Positions 1 through 9,291 of a stretch of 42,257 bases of DNA are shown one piece after another. Source of the stretch: Aquabacterium sp. (GTDB lineage: Bacteria; Pseudomonadota; Gammaproteobacteria; Burkholderiales; Burkholderiaceae_C). Both the position numbers and the translations under genes were made by a program. The stretch spans positions 1 to 42,257 of the forward strand of contig JARXAJ010000082.1 in the NCBI GenBank assembly GCA_029865965.1, given 5' to 3'. The notes under the pieces were generated by a model. That model worked only from the letters and a program-made list of their open reading frames with translations, made no database searches and was not told the DNA's origin. Numbering within the stretch: position 1 is the first letter of the stretch; every line of letters begins with the position of its first letter.

Positions 1-410
1 TGGCGGTAGTGGTGCATGTTCAGCAGCACCGTGCAGCCGCGCGCCAGCAGAATGTCGACAACGTGATCGACGCGCCGGAAGAAGGCCGGGTCGATGCGCG
101 CTGCGGCATCCGCACTGGCGTGGTTGCTCCAGCGCACCGGCAGGCGCACCGCCGATGTGAAGCCGCGGTCGCCCACCAGGTCGAGGTAGGACTGTTCGAG
201 GCGTACGCCCCAGGCACCTTCGGTCGGTGCGTCCAGCATGTTGCCGAAGTTGATGCCGCGGTCGAGCTGGCGCGCCAGCCGGTGCGCCAGCGCAGACGCT
301 CGCCGTCGTGTGGCAGCCGTTGCCGGCGCTTGGGTGGCGGTAGGCGGCGTGTGGGTACAGGCGGCCAGGGACAGGGCGGACATGCCGCCCAGCAGGGTGC
401 GTCGCTTCAT
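1..410 (-). CDS. GH5-family glycoside hydrolase, lipoprotein (3' end outside window)
   Basis: Only the first 136 codons are visible. The N-terminus MKRRTLLGGMSALSLAAC has a positively charged start, a hydrophobic stretch and a lipobox (LAAC), so the protein is probably a lipoprotein of the cell envelope. The block RGINFGNMLDAPTEGAWG, followed by RLPVRWSNHAS and LLNMHHYR, is typical of the N-terminal half of GH5 endoglucanase-type enzymes, which cut beta-linked glucans or mannans by a retaining mechanism. The catalytic glutamates lie beyond the left edge. The ATG overlaps the TGA of the upstream ABC ATPase gene by four bases, so it is the last visible gene of the sugar-uptake operon. The exact substrate cannot be read from this fragment. 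Confidence 0.8.
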   Translation of the reverse strand, partial: MKRRTLLGGMSALSLAACTHTPPTATQAPATAATRRRASALAHRLARQLDRGINFGNMLDAPTEGAWGVRLEQSYLDLVGDRGFTSAVRLPVRWSNHASADAAARIDPAFFRRVDHVVDILLARGCTVLLNMHHYR

Positions 411-1474
411 GGTGTTGCGGGCAGGATGTTTCCATCGGGCCCGAAGAAGTGGAGGTGTTCGGTGTCGGCCTGCAGCCAGAGGCGCTGGCCCACCCGGGGC
501 AGCGTCGCGGACGGCGCGCGCTTGATCGACAGCAGCTCGCCGCTGCCGGCCAGCCGGCCATGGATGATCACGACATCGCCCAGGTGCTCGACCGCGTCGG
601 CATCGACAGCCAGGCCATGGCCCGCTTCGGCGTCGCGCCAATGCTCAGGACGCACGCCGCACAACACCGTCGCATTGCCCCCCCGTGCACAGGGCTGCTG
701 CCCGCCAGCGGTGTGCAGGGCACCGCCGCGCAGTTCGGCTTGGAAGAAGTTCATGCGCGGCGAGCCCAGGAAGCCGGCGACGAAGACATTGGCCGGCGCC
801 TGGAAGAGCTCCAGCGGCCGGCCGACCTGCTCCAGCCGGCCGCCGTTGAAGACCGCGATGCGCTCCCCCAGCGTCATCGCCTCGACCTGGTCATGGGTGA
901 CGTAGACCATGGTGGTGCCCAGCTCGCGGTGCAGGCGTGCCAGCTCCAGCCGCATCTGCACGCGCAGTGCCGCGTCAAGGTTTGACAGCGGCTCGTCGAA
1001 CAGGAAGACCTTGGGGCGCCGCACGATCGCGCGGCCGATGGCCACACGCTGGCGCTGCCCGCCGCTCAGCGCCTTGGGCAGGCGTTCGAGCAGCGGCTCG
1101 ATCTGCAAGGTCTGTGCAACCTCGTTGACTTGGCGCCGGATCTCGTCCTTGCCCAGCCCCTGCATCTTGAGCGGGAATCCCAGGTTGGCCGCCACCGTGA
1201 GGTGCGGGTAAAGCGCATAACTCTGGAACACCATGGCCACGCCGCGTTCGCCCGGTGGCTGCGCGACGATGGACGCACCATCGAGCACGATGTCGCCACC
1301 GTCGACCGGCTCCAGCCCGGCAATGGCGCGCAGCAGCGTCGACTTGCCGCAGCCCGACGGGCCGACGAACACCATGAACTCGCCTGCGGCGACATCGAGG
1401 TCGATGCCTTGCAGCACCGGCGCGGCAGCGCCGGGGTAGGTCTTGCGCAGCGCGCGGATCTGCAGCTCAGCCAT
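407..1474 (-). CDS. Carbohydrate ABC transporter ATP-binding protein (MalK/UgpC type)
   Basis: 355-residue ATPase that energises sugar uptake with the two permeases upstream. Visible motifs in order: Walker A GPSGCGKST, the Q-loop in VMVFQSYALYP, the signature LSGGQRQR, Walker B VFLFDEPLSNLDAALR and the switch histidine in YVTHDQVEAMTLG. The C-terminal part (GVRPEHWRD and after) is the regulatory/TOBE region usual for this subfamily, and the length is normal. I chose the ATG at 1474 (MAELQIRALRKTYPG), which fits the family N-terminus. An ATG at 1483 and a TTG at 1504 are in frame, but no Shine-Dalgarno sequence decides between them. The gene follows the permease after about 100 bases and overlaps the GH5 gene by four. 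Substrate is inferred only from the neighbours. Confidence 0.93.
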   Translation of the reverse strand: MAELQIRALRKTYPGAAAPVLQGIDLDVAAGEFMVFVGPSGCGKSTLLRAIAGLEPVDGGDIVLDGASIVAQPPGERGVAMVFQSYALYPHLTVAANLGFPLKMQGLGKDEIRRQVNEVAQTLQIEPLLERLPKALSGGQRQRVAIGRAIVRRPKVFLFDEPLSNLDAALRVQMRLELARLHRELGTTMVYVTHDQVEAMTLGERIAVFNGGRLEQVGRPLELFQAPANVFVAGFLGSPRMNFFQAELRGGALHTAGGQQPCARGGNATVLCGVRPEHWRDAEAGHGLAVDADAVEHLGDVVIIHGRLAGSGELLSIKRAPSATLPRVGQRLWLQADTEHLHFFGPDGNILPATP

Positions 1475-1572
1475 GCCTGGCATTCCAGGTGGCGCCTGAT
1501 GCAACGCCGCAGGCCCGACGGCCGGGCGGGATGGGGACGATCAGGCGCATGTAGGGTGATCCCGTCTTGGCG

Positions 1573-2394
1573 TCATTGCTTCACCGCGCCGGCCGTGAGC
1601 CCTTCGATCAGGCGCCGCGACGCTACGATGAACAGCAGCAGCAGCGGCAGCACGGCGATGGCGGCACCGGCGCACAGGGCGCCGAAGGGCGTCTGCCCGG
1701 TGCCCTGCAGGGAGCGCAGGGCCAGCGGCAGGGTGAAGTTCTCGGCGTCGCGGAAGACGATCAGCGGGCTGATGAAGTTGTTCCACGAGCCGATGAAGAC
1801 CACCAGCGCCAGCGAGGCCAGTGCCGGCAGGCTCAGCGGCAGCACCAGGCGCCAGAAGATGCCGAACTCGGAGCAGCCGTCCAGGCGCGCCGCCTCGACC
1901 ATCTCGCGCGGGATGGCCGCGCCGATGTACTGGCGCATCATGAACACGCCCATGGCCGACACCGCAGCAGGCACGATCAGCGCCCGGTGCTCGTTCATCC
2001 AGCCCAGCCAGCCCATCACCAGCATCGTCGGCACCATGCCCAGGAAGGCCGGCAGCAGCAGCGTGAGCATCAACAACTGGAACAGGGCGTCGCGGCCGCG
2101 GAAGTCCAGCAGCGCAAAGGCGTGGCCCGCCAGGGCGCAGAAGAAGAGGTTCAGTGCGGTCGTCGCCAGTGCCACGTACAGGCTCCAGCTCAGGTTGTGC
2201 CAGAAGCTGGGCAGCCGTAGCAGCAGCAACTGGAGGTTGTCCCACAGGGCGTCGCCGAACCACAGCGGTGGTGGCACCGACAGGATCTCGGTGTTGGTGT
2301 GGGTCGCGAAGACGAACATGAACCAGAACGGGGTCAACATCACCAGCGCGCCGGCGCCCACCAGGGCATGGGTCAGGGCGATGGCGGGCTTCAC
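1573..2394 (-). CDS. Carbohydrate ABC transporter permease (MalG type)
   Basis: 273-residue inner-membrane subunit with about six hydrophobic segments. The EAA loop, EAARLDGCSEFGIFWRLVLP, is the contact site for the ATPase. The reading frame stays open far upstream, but that part is a shadow of the preceding genes. The likely start is the GTG at 2394 (then KPAIALTHALVGAG), whose GTGA overlaps the stop of the first permease. Length and topology match MalG-type permeases of the CUT1 family, which import oligosaccharides and sugar phosphates. It pairs with the MalF-type permease encoded just upstream. Confidence 0.93.
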   Translation of the reverse strand: MKPAIALTHALVGAGALVMLTPFWFMFVFATHTNTEILSVPPPLWFGDALWDNLQLLLLRLPSFWHNLSWSLYVALATTALNLFFCALAGHAFALLDFRGRDALFQLLMLTLLLPAFLGMVPTMLVMGWLGWMNEHRALIVPAAVSAMGVFMMRQYIGAAIPREMVEAARLDGCSEFGIFWRLVLPLSLPALASLALVVFIGSWNNFISPLIVFRDAENFTLPLALRSLQGTGQTPFGALCAGAAIAVLPLLLLFIVASRRLIEGLTAGAVKQ

Positions 2395-3326
2395 ACTGAG
2401 CCCTTGCGTTCGCCCAGCAGGCGGTTGTTGGCCCAGGTGGCCAGCGCCATCACCGCAAACAGCAGCCAGGCAATGGCCGAGGCGGTGCCGAAGTCGCCCT
2501 CGGTAAAAGCCACGCGGTACATGTGCATGGCCGCCGTGCGCCCGCCCTGGTCGATGCCGCCGGTGCCACCCGTCAGGATGAAGGGCTCCTCGAACAACTG
2601 CAGGTTGCCGATGAGGGTGAGCGTGACCGCGAAGTAGGCCATCGGCTTGAGCAGCGGCAACACGACGTGGACGAACTGCTGCCAGGGCCGCGCGCCGTCC
2701 AGCGCCGCGGCTTCCAGCAGGTCGCGCGGCACGGTCTGCATCGCCGACAGGTAGAGCACCGTGTTCCAACCCACGTAGCGCCAGAACACGACCAGCGAGA
2801 TCATGATCTTGGTGTACTCGGGCTGGTTCCAGTCGATCGGCGCCAGGCCCAGCACATGGCCCAGCGCCGAGTTGACGATGCCGAAGTCCTTGGAGAACAT
2901 CGAGGTGAACACCAGCGAGAGCGCCACCGTCGAGGTGATGAAGGGCAGGAAGTACAGCCCGAGCACCAGGTTGCGCATGCGCCGCAGCCGCGTGTGCAGC
3001 CACCAGGCCAGCGGCAGTGCCACCAGGTGCTGCGGCAGGCCCGAGACCACCGCGATCCACAGCGTGTTGCGCATCGACTGCGAGAACCAGTCGTCGTCCA
3101 TCAAGGCGTAGCGGAAGTTGTCCAGCCCCACCCACTGCATCTGCGAGAGCCCGGCTGCCGGGTCCCAGCGGTGCAGCGACAGGCCGATGGAGAACACCAT
3201 CGGAAACAGCCCGAACACCGCGAACAGCACGAAGAAGGGGCTGACGAACAGGTAGGGCTGCAGGCGCCGGAAAACCTCGCGCCAGCGCCGCCGTCGCGTC
3301 TCGGGTGTGGGCTGATGCGCGCTCAT
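2391..3326 (-). CDS. Carbohydrate ABC transporter permease (MalF/UgpA type)
   Basis: 311 residues. A short charged N-terminus (ETRRRRWREVFRRLQPY) leads into the first membrane span LFVSPFFVLFAVFGLFPMVF, the standard beginning of CUT1-family MalF-type permeases. The EAA motif EAAALDGARPWQQFVHVVLP is present near the C-terminal third. The start ATG overlaps the stop of the solute-binding protein gene, and the stop overlaps the GTG of the next permease, each by four bases, so the three are probably translated in step. It forms the membrane channel together with the MalG-type subunit. Confidence 0.94.
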   Translation of the reverse strand: MSAHQPTPETRRRRWREVFRRLQPYLFVSPFFVLFAVFGLFPMVFSIGLSLHRWDPAAGLSQMQWVGLDNFRYALMDDDWFSQSMRNTLWIAVVSGLPQHLVALPLAWWLHTRLRRMRNLVLGLYFLPFITSTVALSLVFTSMFSKDFGIVNSALGHVLGLAPIDWNQPEYTKIMISLVVFWRYVGWNTVLYLSAMQTVPRDLLEAAALDGARPWQQFVHVVLPLLKPMAYFAVTLTLIGNLQLFEEPFILTGGTGGIDQGGRTAAMHMYRVAFTEGDFGTASAIAWLLFAVMALATWANNRLLGERKGSV

Positions 3327-4600
3327 GCCGGGACTGCCGAAGTGGCGATGCGGGCGCGCCGCAGGATGCGGCGTTCGGCATCGGCCAGCACATCGCCGAT
3401 GCGGTCGCCGTGTTCGAGCACACGTTCCAGCGCCGCCTGGAGGACGTCGCGTGCCAGGCGGTCATGGCGGTCGGCATCGACGGCGGGGATGCGCAGTGAC
3501 GCATCGCGCCAGAGCTGGCGTGCACGCTGGCCGCCGAAGTAGGGCACGGGCTGGTCAAACAGCGGGTCGGCGTGGGCGGCGGCCATGGCCGGGAAGGCGT
3601 CCAGCGTGGTGAAGGCCGTGAGCTGCTGGGCCTGGTCCAGGGCCAGCGCCTGCAGAAAATCCCAGGCCAGCGCCGGTTCGCGGGCGCCGCGCGGGATCGC
3701 GTAGTAGCTGCCGCCCCAAGAGGCGAAGTTGCCGGCTGGCAGGTGGGCGCAGCGCCACAGGCCCGTGGCCTTGGGCGCGATCCAGTTGGCTAGGTGCCCG
3801 CCGAACCAGCCGCCAAACATCTGTGAGGCGATGCGCCCGCGCCGCAGGCCCTCGGCCCACTCGTTGCTCCAGGCCGTGACCCGCGCGTCGATGCCTGCGC
3901 GCCGCGCGCGGGCGGCCCAGTTGAAGGCCTGCTCAAAGCGCTCTGCGCGCACCAGGGGTCGGCCCTCGGCGCTGTAGAACACGCCCTCGCCCGGACGCAG
4001 ACCGTTGCGGATGACGACGTCGGCGATGTCGCCGGCATGGGCCACCAGGTAGCCGTTGTGACGCGCCTTCAGGCGCTCGCCGCATCGGATGAAGTCGGCC
4101 CACGACGCCGTGAGCTCGGCCTCCTGCAGGCCGGCCTGCAGCAGCAGGTCGCTGCGATAGAAGAGACAGCCGGGGCCGATGTCCACCGGGAAGGCGGTCA
4201 ATGTGCCCGTGCGGCTGTGGCCGGCGGCCAGGGCGAAGGGCACGATCTCAGCGGTGCGCTGGCCCGCCTGGAACGGTGCTGCCGACAAGTCGTGCAAGCC
4301 GGCAGAGTCGGCCAGTTGGCCGACGATCTCGCGGTCCATGCCCATCAGGTCGGGCAGGTTGGCCCCCGCCGCCAAGGCGGTGATCATGGCCGTGGGGAAG
4401 TCGGCATAGGCCAGGACCGTCAGGCGCACGCGCACGCCAGGGTGCGCGCGCTCGAATCGGGGCACGGCCAGGGCCGCCGCGCGGTCGAGATCCGGGAAGG
4501 TCGCCACCTGCAGCACCCTTGGGGCTGCCGCGCGCGCGCTGTCAGCGGCCAGCGGTGCAGCCGACAGCCCGCGGATGAAGTCGCGGCGGTGCAGCGTCAT
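3323..4600 (-). CDS. ABC transporter extracellular sugar-binding protein (family 1)
   Basis: 425-residue periplasmic binding protein that delivers an oligosaccharide to the ABC permeases. The N-terminus MTLHRRDFIRGLSAAP has the twin-arginine pattern RR-x-F and ends in AxA-type cleavage candidates, so export may be by Tat rather than Sec. The body has the usual features of SBP family 1: FERAHPGVRVRLTVLAYADFPTAM, then DLMGMDREIV, and later a conserved Trp/Gly-rich region (GGWFGGHLANW, GNFASWGGSYYAIPRGA). It is the first gene of the operon after an operator-controlled promoter at 4799-4827, leaving a leader of about 190 bases. No clear ribosome-binding site precedes the ATG. The ligand is unknown; the GH1 and GH5 neighbours suggest beta-linked gluco-oligosaccharides. 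Confidence 0.9.
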   Translation of the reverse strand: MTLHRRDFIRGLSAAPLAADSARAAAPRVLQVATFPDLDRAAALAVPRFERAHPGVRVRLTVLAYADFPTAMITALAAGANLPDLMGMDREIVGQLADSAGLHDLSAAPFQAGQRTAEIVPFALAAGHSRTGTLTAFPVDIGPGCLFYRSDLLLQAGLQEAELTASWADFIRCGERLKARHNGYLVAHAGDIADVVIRNGLRPGEGVFYSAEGRPLVRAERFEQAFNWAARARRAGIDARVTAWSNEWAEGLRRGRIASQMFGGWFGGHLANWIAPKATGLWRCAHLPAGNFASWGGSYYAIPRGAREPALAWDFLQALALDQAQQLTAFTTLDAFPAMAAAHADPLFDQPVPYFGGQRARQLWRDASLRIPAVDADRHDRLARDVLQAALERVLEHGDRIGDVLADAERRILRRARIATSAVPA

Positions 4601-4798
4601 GGCGTCTGCGCAACCGCGGGCTTGCAGGGTAGGCCTGCAGCTGTCGCACGCTCGACCTTGAACGAGGAGATTGCCGCGCCAGAACGAACCAGGGCAAAGA
4701 GTTCAGCACGTGGCGGGAAGTCGGTGGGCGGGACGTGCATCGTGTAAGTGGGTGGGGTGCGGCCTGTGCGCGCCATCAACTGGATGAGCCTGCCTTCG

Positions 4799-4827
4799 GC
4801 TATATGTTTAGTAAACATTGAAGTCAA
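4799..4827 (-). promoter_or_regulatory. Leftward sigma70-type promoter of the ABC operon
   Basis: On the minus strand, TTGACT (4827-4822) and TATAGC (4804-4799) are separated by exactly 17 bases, a good match to -35 and -10 boxes. The spacer contains the perfect operator palindrome at 4804-4818, so a bound repressor would block polymerase directly. The predicted transcript starts near 4792. Confidence 0.65.
4804..4818. promoter_or_regulatory. LacI-type operator O1 (perfect 15-base palindrome)
   Basis: ATGTTTAGTAAACAT is a perfect inverted repeat with a central base, between the -35 and -10 boxes of the ABC operon promoter and about 160 bases from the start of lacI-1. The core TGTTT-N3-AAACA recurs at 7586-7597, before kduI. 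The adjacent LacI-1 is the obvious candidate to bind it. Confidence 0.7.
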
Positions 4828-4968
4828 TGTTGAGGTGGCCAATCGATGGCGTCAAGCGGGATAGCCATCGGTTGCGCGAATACCCTGATCCCCTGTTCCG
4901 CTTCACGGACACCGTAAGCCTGAACGCAAACTCGCCCACAACAGGCCACGCGCCAGCGGGCCGAGCGC

Positions 4969-4974
4969 TAAACT
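4969..4974 (+). promoter_or_regulatory. Candidate -10 box of lacI-1, implying a nearly leaderless mRNA
   Basis: TAAACT ends six bases before the ATG of lacI-1 and no Shine-Dalgarno sequence lies between them. If it is the -10 box, transcription would begin at or very near the start codon. No convincing -35 box was found. Confidence 0.35.
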
Positions 4975-4980
4975 TTTCGC

Positions 4981-6015
4981 ATGAACAAGCGCAACACGAC
5001 GATCAGGGATGTCGCCCAGGCTGCGGGCGTCTCCATCGGAACGGTGTCACGCGCATTGAAGGGGCAGCCAGGCCTGTCCGAGTCCACCCGTGCCGGCGTG
5101 ATCCAGGTGGCCCAGAAGCTGGGCTACAACTACGACAGGCTGCGCGAGAAGCGGCCGCGCCGCATCTTGTTCCTGTATCGGCGCGCGATCGGTTTGCTGG
5201 CGTCCAACGTCTTCTACTCCCACGTGCTGCATGGTGCAGAGTCCTGCTGCCGTGACGCCGGGGTGCTGATCAGCCTGATGTCCGTCGGCGCCGGCGACGA
5301 CCTGGTTGCGCAGATCCACAAGCACGAGCCCGACGCATTGCTGGCTGCGGGCTACTTCGACGACGAGCCGATGGACCTGATCCGCCAGAGTGGCGTGCCC
5401 TGGGTGCTGGTGGACCACCTGGTGCCTGGCGTGCACTGCTTCAACGCCGACAACCAGCATGGCGCCTGGCTGGCCACGCGGCACCTGCTGGACAGCGGCG
5501 CCAAGCGTGTGGCGGCCATCTTCGGCCCGCTGACCCACCACTCGGTGGCGCTGCGCGCAAAGGGCTTTCGGCGGGCGCTGTTCGAATCGCGCATCCTCGC
5601 GGATCCTGACCTGGAAGTGTCACTCGATCCGGCACTGCCCTACGCCGACGCGGGGCGCGAGGCGATGCAGCAGTTGCTGGCAATGGCGCAACGCCCGGAC
5701 GCGGTGTTCGCCTACAGCGACCGCACCGCACTCAGCGCCATCGAGGCCTGTCTTGCTGCGGGCCTGCGCGTGCCGGAGGACATCCGCGTCGTCGGCTATG
5801 ACGACATTGAGGCGGCGGCCACCAACAAGCCGTCGCTGTCGACGATCCGTGTTGACAAGGAGGCGCTGGGCTACGCTGCCGCGCACGCACTCATCGACGG
5901 ACAGCTTGATCCCGGGAATCAATTGTTCGAGGTGTCGCTGGTCATGCGCGAGAGCTCACTTGGCAGCAACCAGCCTGCCGTGCGGGCCCGCGCCACACGG
6001 GGCCGTTCGCGCTGA
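4981..6015 (+). CDS. LacI-family transcriptional regulator (LacI-1)
   Basis: 344 residues. The N-terminal helix-turn-helix and hinge (TIRDVAQAAGVSIGTVSRAL, about residues 7-26) are those of LacI/GalR repressors. The rest is a periplasmic-binding-protein-like sensor domain with the usual CDNQ-like region (FNADNQHGAWLATRHLL), the AVFAYSDRTALSAIEA segment and the IRVVGYDDIEAA motif near the C-terminus. It sits between the ABC operon and the GH1 and kdu genes, and the TGTTT-N3-AAACA operators in both flanking control regions make it their likely repressor. Inducer unknown; an oligosaccharide or a Kdu pathway intermediate is plausible. Its stop codon directly abuts the stop codon of the convergent GH1 gene, leaving no room for a separate terminator. 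Confidence 0.93.
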   Translation: MNKRNTTIRDVAQAAGVSIGTVSRALKGQPGLSESTRAGVIQVAQKLGYNYDRLREKRPRRILFLYRRAIGLLASNVFYSHVLHGAESCCRDAGVLISLMSVGAGDDLVAQIHKHEPDALLAAGYFDDEPMDLIRQSGVPWVLVDHLVPGVHCFNADNQHGAWLATRHLLDSGAKRVAAIFGPLTHHSVALRAKGFRRALFESRILADPDLEVSLDPALPYADAGREAMQQLLAMAQRPDAVFAYSDRTALSAIEACLAAGLRVPEDIRVVGYDDIEAAATNKPSLSTIRVDKEALGYAAAHALIDGQLDPGNQLFEVSLVMRESSLGSNQPAVRARATRGRSR

Positions 6016-7446
<1,431 letters not shown>

Positions 7447-7551
7447 TCAACTTGTCGCAGTGGATCAGGGTGCGGCGCGCTTGGGCCAGCCGCGGTCAGG
7501 TGATTCGTCACTTGCATCGACCGGGTCAGTCCGGCGGTCGCAGTTGCGAGG

Positions 7552-7579
7552 TCGACAAATAGTAAACATATGCTATACG
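7552..7579 (+). promoter_or_regulatory. Promoter of kduI-kduD
   Basis: TCGACA (7552-7557, five of six matches to the -35 consensus) and TATACG (7574-7579) are 16 bases apart, and TG at 7571-7572 makes an extended -10. Transcription would start near 7586, inside the operator at 7584-7598. Confidence 0.5.
7560..7569. promoter_or_regulatory. Operator half-site in the kduI promoter spacer
   Basis: TAGTAAACAT is identical over ten bases to the right arm of operator O1 (4809-4818), but the left arm is not conserved. It lies between the -35 and -10 boxes of the kduI promoter and may be an auxiliary binding site. Confidence 0.4.
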
Positions 7580-7583
7580 ATTG

Positions 7584-7598
7584 TTGTTTGCTAAACAA
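7584..7598. promoter_or_regulatory. LacI-type operator O2 over the kduI transcription start
   Basis: TTGTTTGCTAAACAA has six-base arms around a three-base centre and shares TGTTT-N3-AAACA with O1. It lies at the predicted transcription start of kduI and between divergent GH1 and kduI, so one site could repress both directions. A weak leftward promoter (TTGTTT at 7598-7593, TAGCAT at 7575-7570, 17 apart) may overlap it. Confidence 0.6.
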
Positions 7599-7662
7599 GT
7601 CGCGATGCTCTCAGGCGTTCTCGTTTGAGGCTGCGCCGCGAGTCGCCCCAAAAGGATCCGAG

Positions 7663-8499
7663 ATGCAAGTCCGCCAGCCCATCCACAGCGAGCACGCCCG
7701 CACGCTCGATACCGCCGGCCTGCGCCGCCACTTCCTGGTCGAGCAGCTGTTCGTGCCCGAGCAGGCCACGCTGACCTACAGCCAGATCGACCGCATCATC
7801 GTCGGCGGCATCCACCCGGTGCACCAGGCCGTGCGCTTCGCGCCCGAACTGGGCAAGCACACCGGGACTGACTTCTTCCTGCAGCGGCGCGAGCTGGGCC
7901 TGATCAACATCGGCGGCGCAGCAGTTGTCCACGCTGATGGCCAGCGCTATGACGTGGGCCCGCGCGAGGCGCTGTACATCGGCCAGGGCGCGCGCGAGCT
8001 CAGCTTCACCAGTGTGGACGCGGCCATGCCGGCCAAGCTGTACTTCAACTGCGCCCCGGCGCACTGCCACTACCCGAACCGCAAGATCACGCTGGCCGAG
8101 GCCAGCCCCGAGACCCTCGGCGACCCCAAGACCAGCAACCGGCGCACCATCCACAAGTTCATCGTGCCCGATGTGCTGCCCACCTGCCAGCTGCTGATGG
8201 GCATGACCCAGCTCGAGCCCGGCAGCCTGTGGAACACCATGCCCTGCCACACCCACGACCGGCGCATGGAGGTCTACTTCTACTTCGACATGCCGGCCGA
8301 CGGCGTGGTCTTCCACATGTGCGGCGAGCCCGCCGAGACACGCCACCTGGTGGTGCGCAACGAGCAGGCCGTGATCAGCCCGAGCTGGTCCATCCACGCC
8401 GGTGTGGGCACGCAGGCATACACCTTCATCTGGGGCATGGTGGGCGAGAACCAGGTCTTCAAGGACATGGACCATGTCGCCATGACCACCCTGCTGTGA
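7663..8499 (+). CDS. kduI: 5-keto-4-deoxyuronate isomerase
   Basis: 278 residues, the same length as the E. coli enzyme. It interconverts 5-keto-4-deoxyuronate (DKI, formed spontaneously from unsaturated uronic acid) and 2,5-diketo-3-deoxygluconate in the cytoplasm. The cupin metal ligands fall at the same positions as in E. coli KduI: H196 and H198 in [12 protein letters not shown]203, and H245 in SIHAG. The start at 7663 ([14 protein letters not shown]) is set by the ribosome-binding site AAAGGA at 7651-7656; the ATG at 7570 is in frame but lies inside the promoter. It is followed almost immediately by kduD, which uses its product, and is preceded by an operator of the LacI-1 type. Confidence 0.97.
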   Translation: MQVRQPIHSEHARTLDTAGLRRHFLVEQLFVPEQATLTYSQIDRIIVGGIHPVHQAVRFAPELGKHTGTDFFLQRRELGLINIGGAAVVHADGQRYDVGPREALYIGQGARELSFTSVDAAMPAKLYFNCAPAHCHYPNRKITLAEASPETLGDPKTSNRRTIHKFIVPDVLPTCQLLMGMTQLEPGSLWNTMPCHTHDRRMEVYFYFDMPADGVVFHMCGEPAETRHLVVRNEQAVISPSWSIHAGVGTQAYTFIWGMVGENQVFKDMDHVAMTTLL

Positions 8500-8507
8500 A
8501 CGCGCAG

Positions 8508-9269
8508 ATGGTCCTGGACAGCTTCCAGCTCGGCGGCAAGGTGGCCATCGTCACCGGCTGCAACACCGGCCTCGGTCAGGGCATGGCCCGTGCGCTGGCG
8601 CAGGCGGGCGCCGACATCGTGGGCGTGAACCGGACAGACCCTGCCGACACGCGAAGCCAGGTCGAGGCATTGGGGCGCCGATTCCTTGACCTGCGCGCCG
8701 ACCTGTCGGACATCGGCGGCATCGATGGCCTGGTGGCCCAGGCCGGCGCGCTGACCGGGCGGCTGGACATCCTGGTCAACAACGCCGGCATCATCCGGCG
8801 CGCCGACGCCATCAGCTTCACCGAGAAGGACTGGGACGAGGTCATCGAACTCAACCTCAAGGCCAGCTTCTTCTTCGCGCAAGCCGTGGCGCGCCAGTTC
8901 ATGGCGCAAGGCACGGGCGGCAAGATCATCAACGTGGCCTCGATGCTGTCCTTCCAGGGCGGCGTGCGCGTGCCCAGCTACACCGCCAGCAAGAGCGGGG
9001 TGACGGGCATCACACGGCTGATGGCCAACGAGTGGGCCTGCCAAGGCATCAACGTCAACGCCATCGCGCCGGGCTACATGGTCACCAACAACACCGCGGC
9101 ACTGCGCGCCGACGAGAAACGCAACGCCGGCATCCTGGAGCGCATCCCCGCGGGCCGCTGGGGCACGCCGGACGACCTGGCCGGGCCGGTGGTGTTCCTC
9201 GCATCCAGGGCCAGCGATTACGTCAATGGCTACACGGTGGCAGTGGATGGCGGCTGGCTGGCGCGGTGA
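8508..9269 (+). CDS. kduD: 2-dehydro-3-deoxy-D-gluconate 5-dehydrogenase
   Basis: 253 residues, as in E. coli. A short-chain dehydrogenase that reduces 2,5-diketo-3-deoxygluconate to 2-keto-3-deoxygluconate with NAD(P)H. Visible: the nucleotide-binding TGCNTGLGQG, NNAGIIRR, the catalytic serine in ASMLSFQGG, Tyr/Lys in YTASK, and the family-typical VNAIAPGYMVTNNT and C-terminus DYVNGYTVAVDGGWLAR. I chose the ATG at 8508 because it matches the E. coli N-terminus; a GTG at 8496 is in frame and would overlap the kduI stop by four bases. Its product needs KDG kinase and aldolase, which are not in this window. Confidence 0.97.
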   Translation: MVLDSFQLGGKVAIVTGCNTGLGQGMARALAQAGADIVGVNRTDPADTRSQVEALGRRFLDLRADLSDIGGIDGLVAQAGALTGRLDILVNNAGIIRRADAISFTEKDWDEVIELNLKASFFFAQAVARQFMAQGTGGKIINVASMLSFQGGVRVPSYTASKSGVTGITRLMANEWACQGINVNAIAPGYMVTNNTAALRADEKRNAGILERIPAGRWGTPDDLAGPVVFLASRASDYVNGYTVAVDGGWLAR

Positions 9270-9291
9270 CCCTGCCCCCGATGCGGCCCGG

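Larger units (their letters stand above)
4601..4980. other. Divergent regulatory region between the ABC operon and lacI-1
   Basis: This 380-base gap holds the leftward promoter and operator of the ABC operon (4799-4827), about 190 bases of transcribed leader on the minus strand, and the short promoter region of lacI-1 on the right. An open frame runs through the leader on the minus strand, ending in a four-base overlap with the binding-protein start, but I do not accept it as a gene. Between 4830 and 4965 I see nothing further. Confidence 0.6.

Noticed and set aside
1573-3558. 661-codon frame that looks like a long permease fusion
   Set aside because: The first two thirds read Arg/Ala/Pro-rich shadow sequence of the binding protein and first permease; the permease itself begins at the GTG at 2394.
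4597-4842. 81-codon minus-strand frame overlapping the binding-protein start
   Set aside because: Its first codon is TTG and lies upstream of the predicted promoter; the operator is inside it and no ribosome-binding site is seen. Only a shorter leader peptide remains possible.
9270-9291. Possible terminator between kduD and lacI-2
   Set aside because: Only 22 bases, C-rich, without an inverted repeat or T-run.
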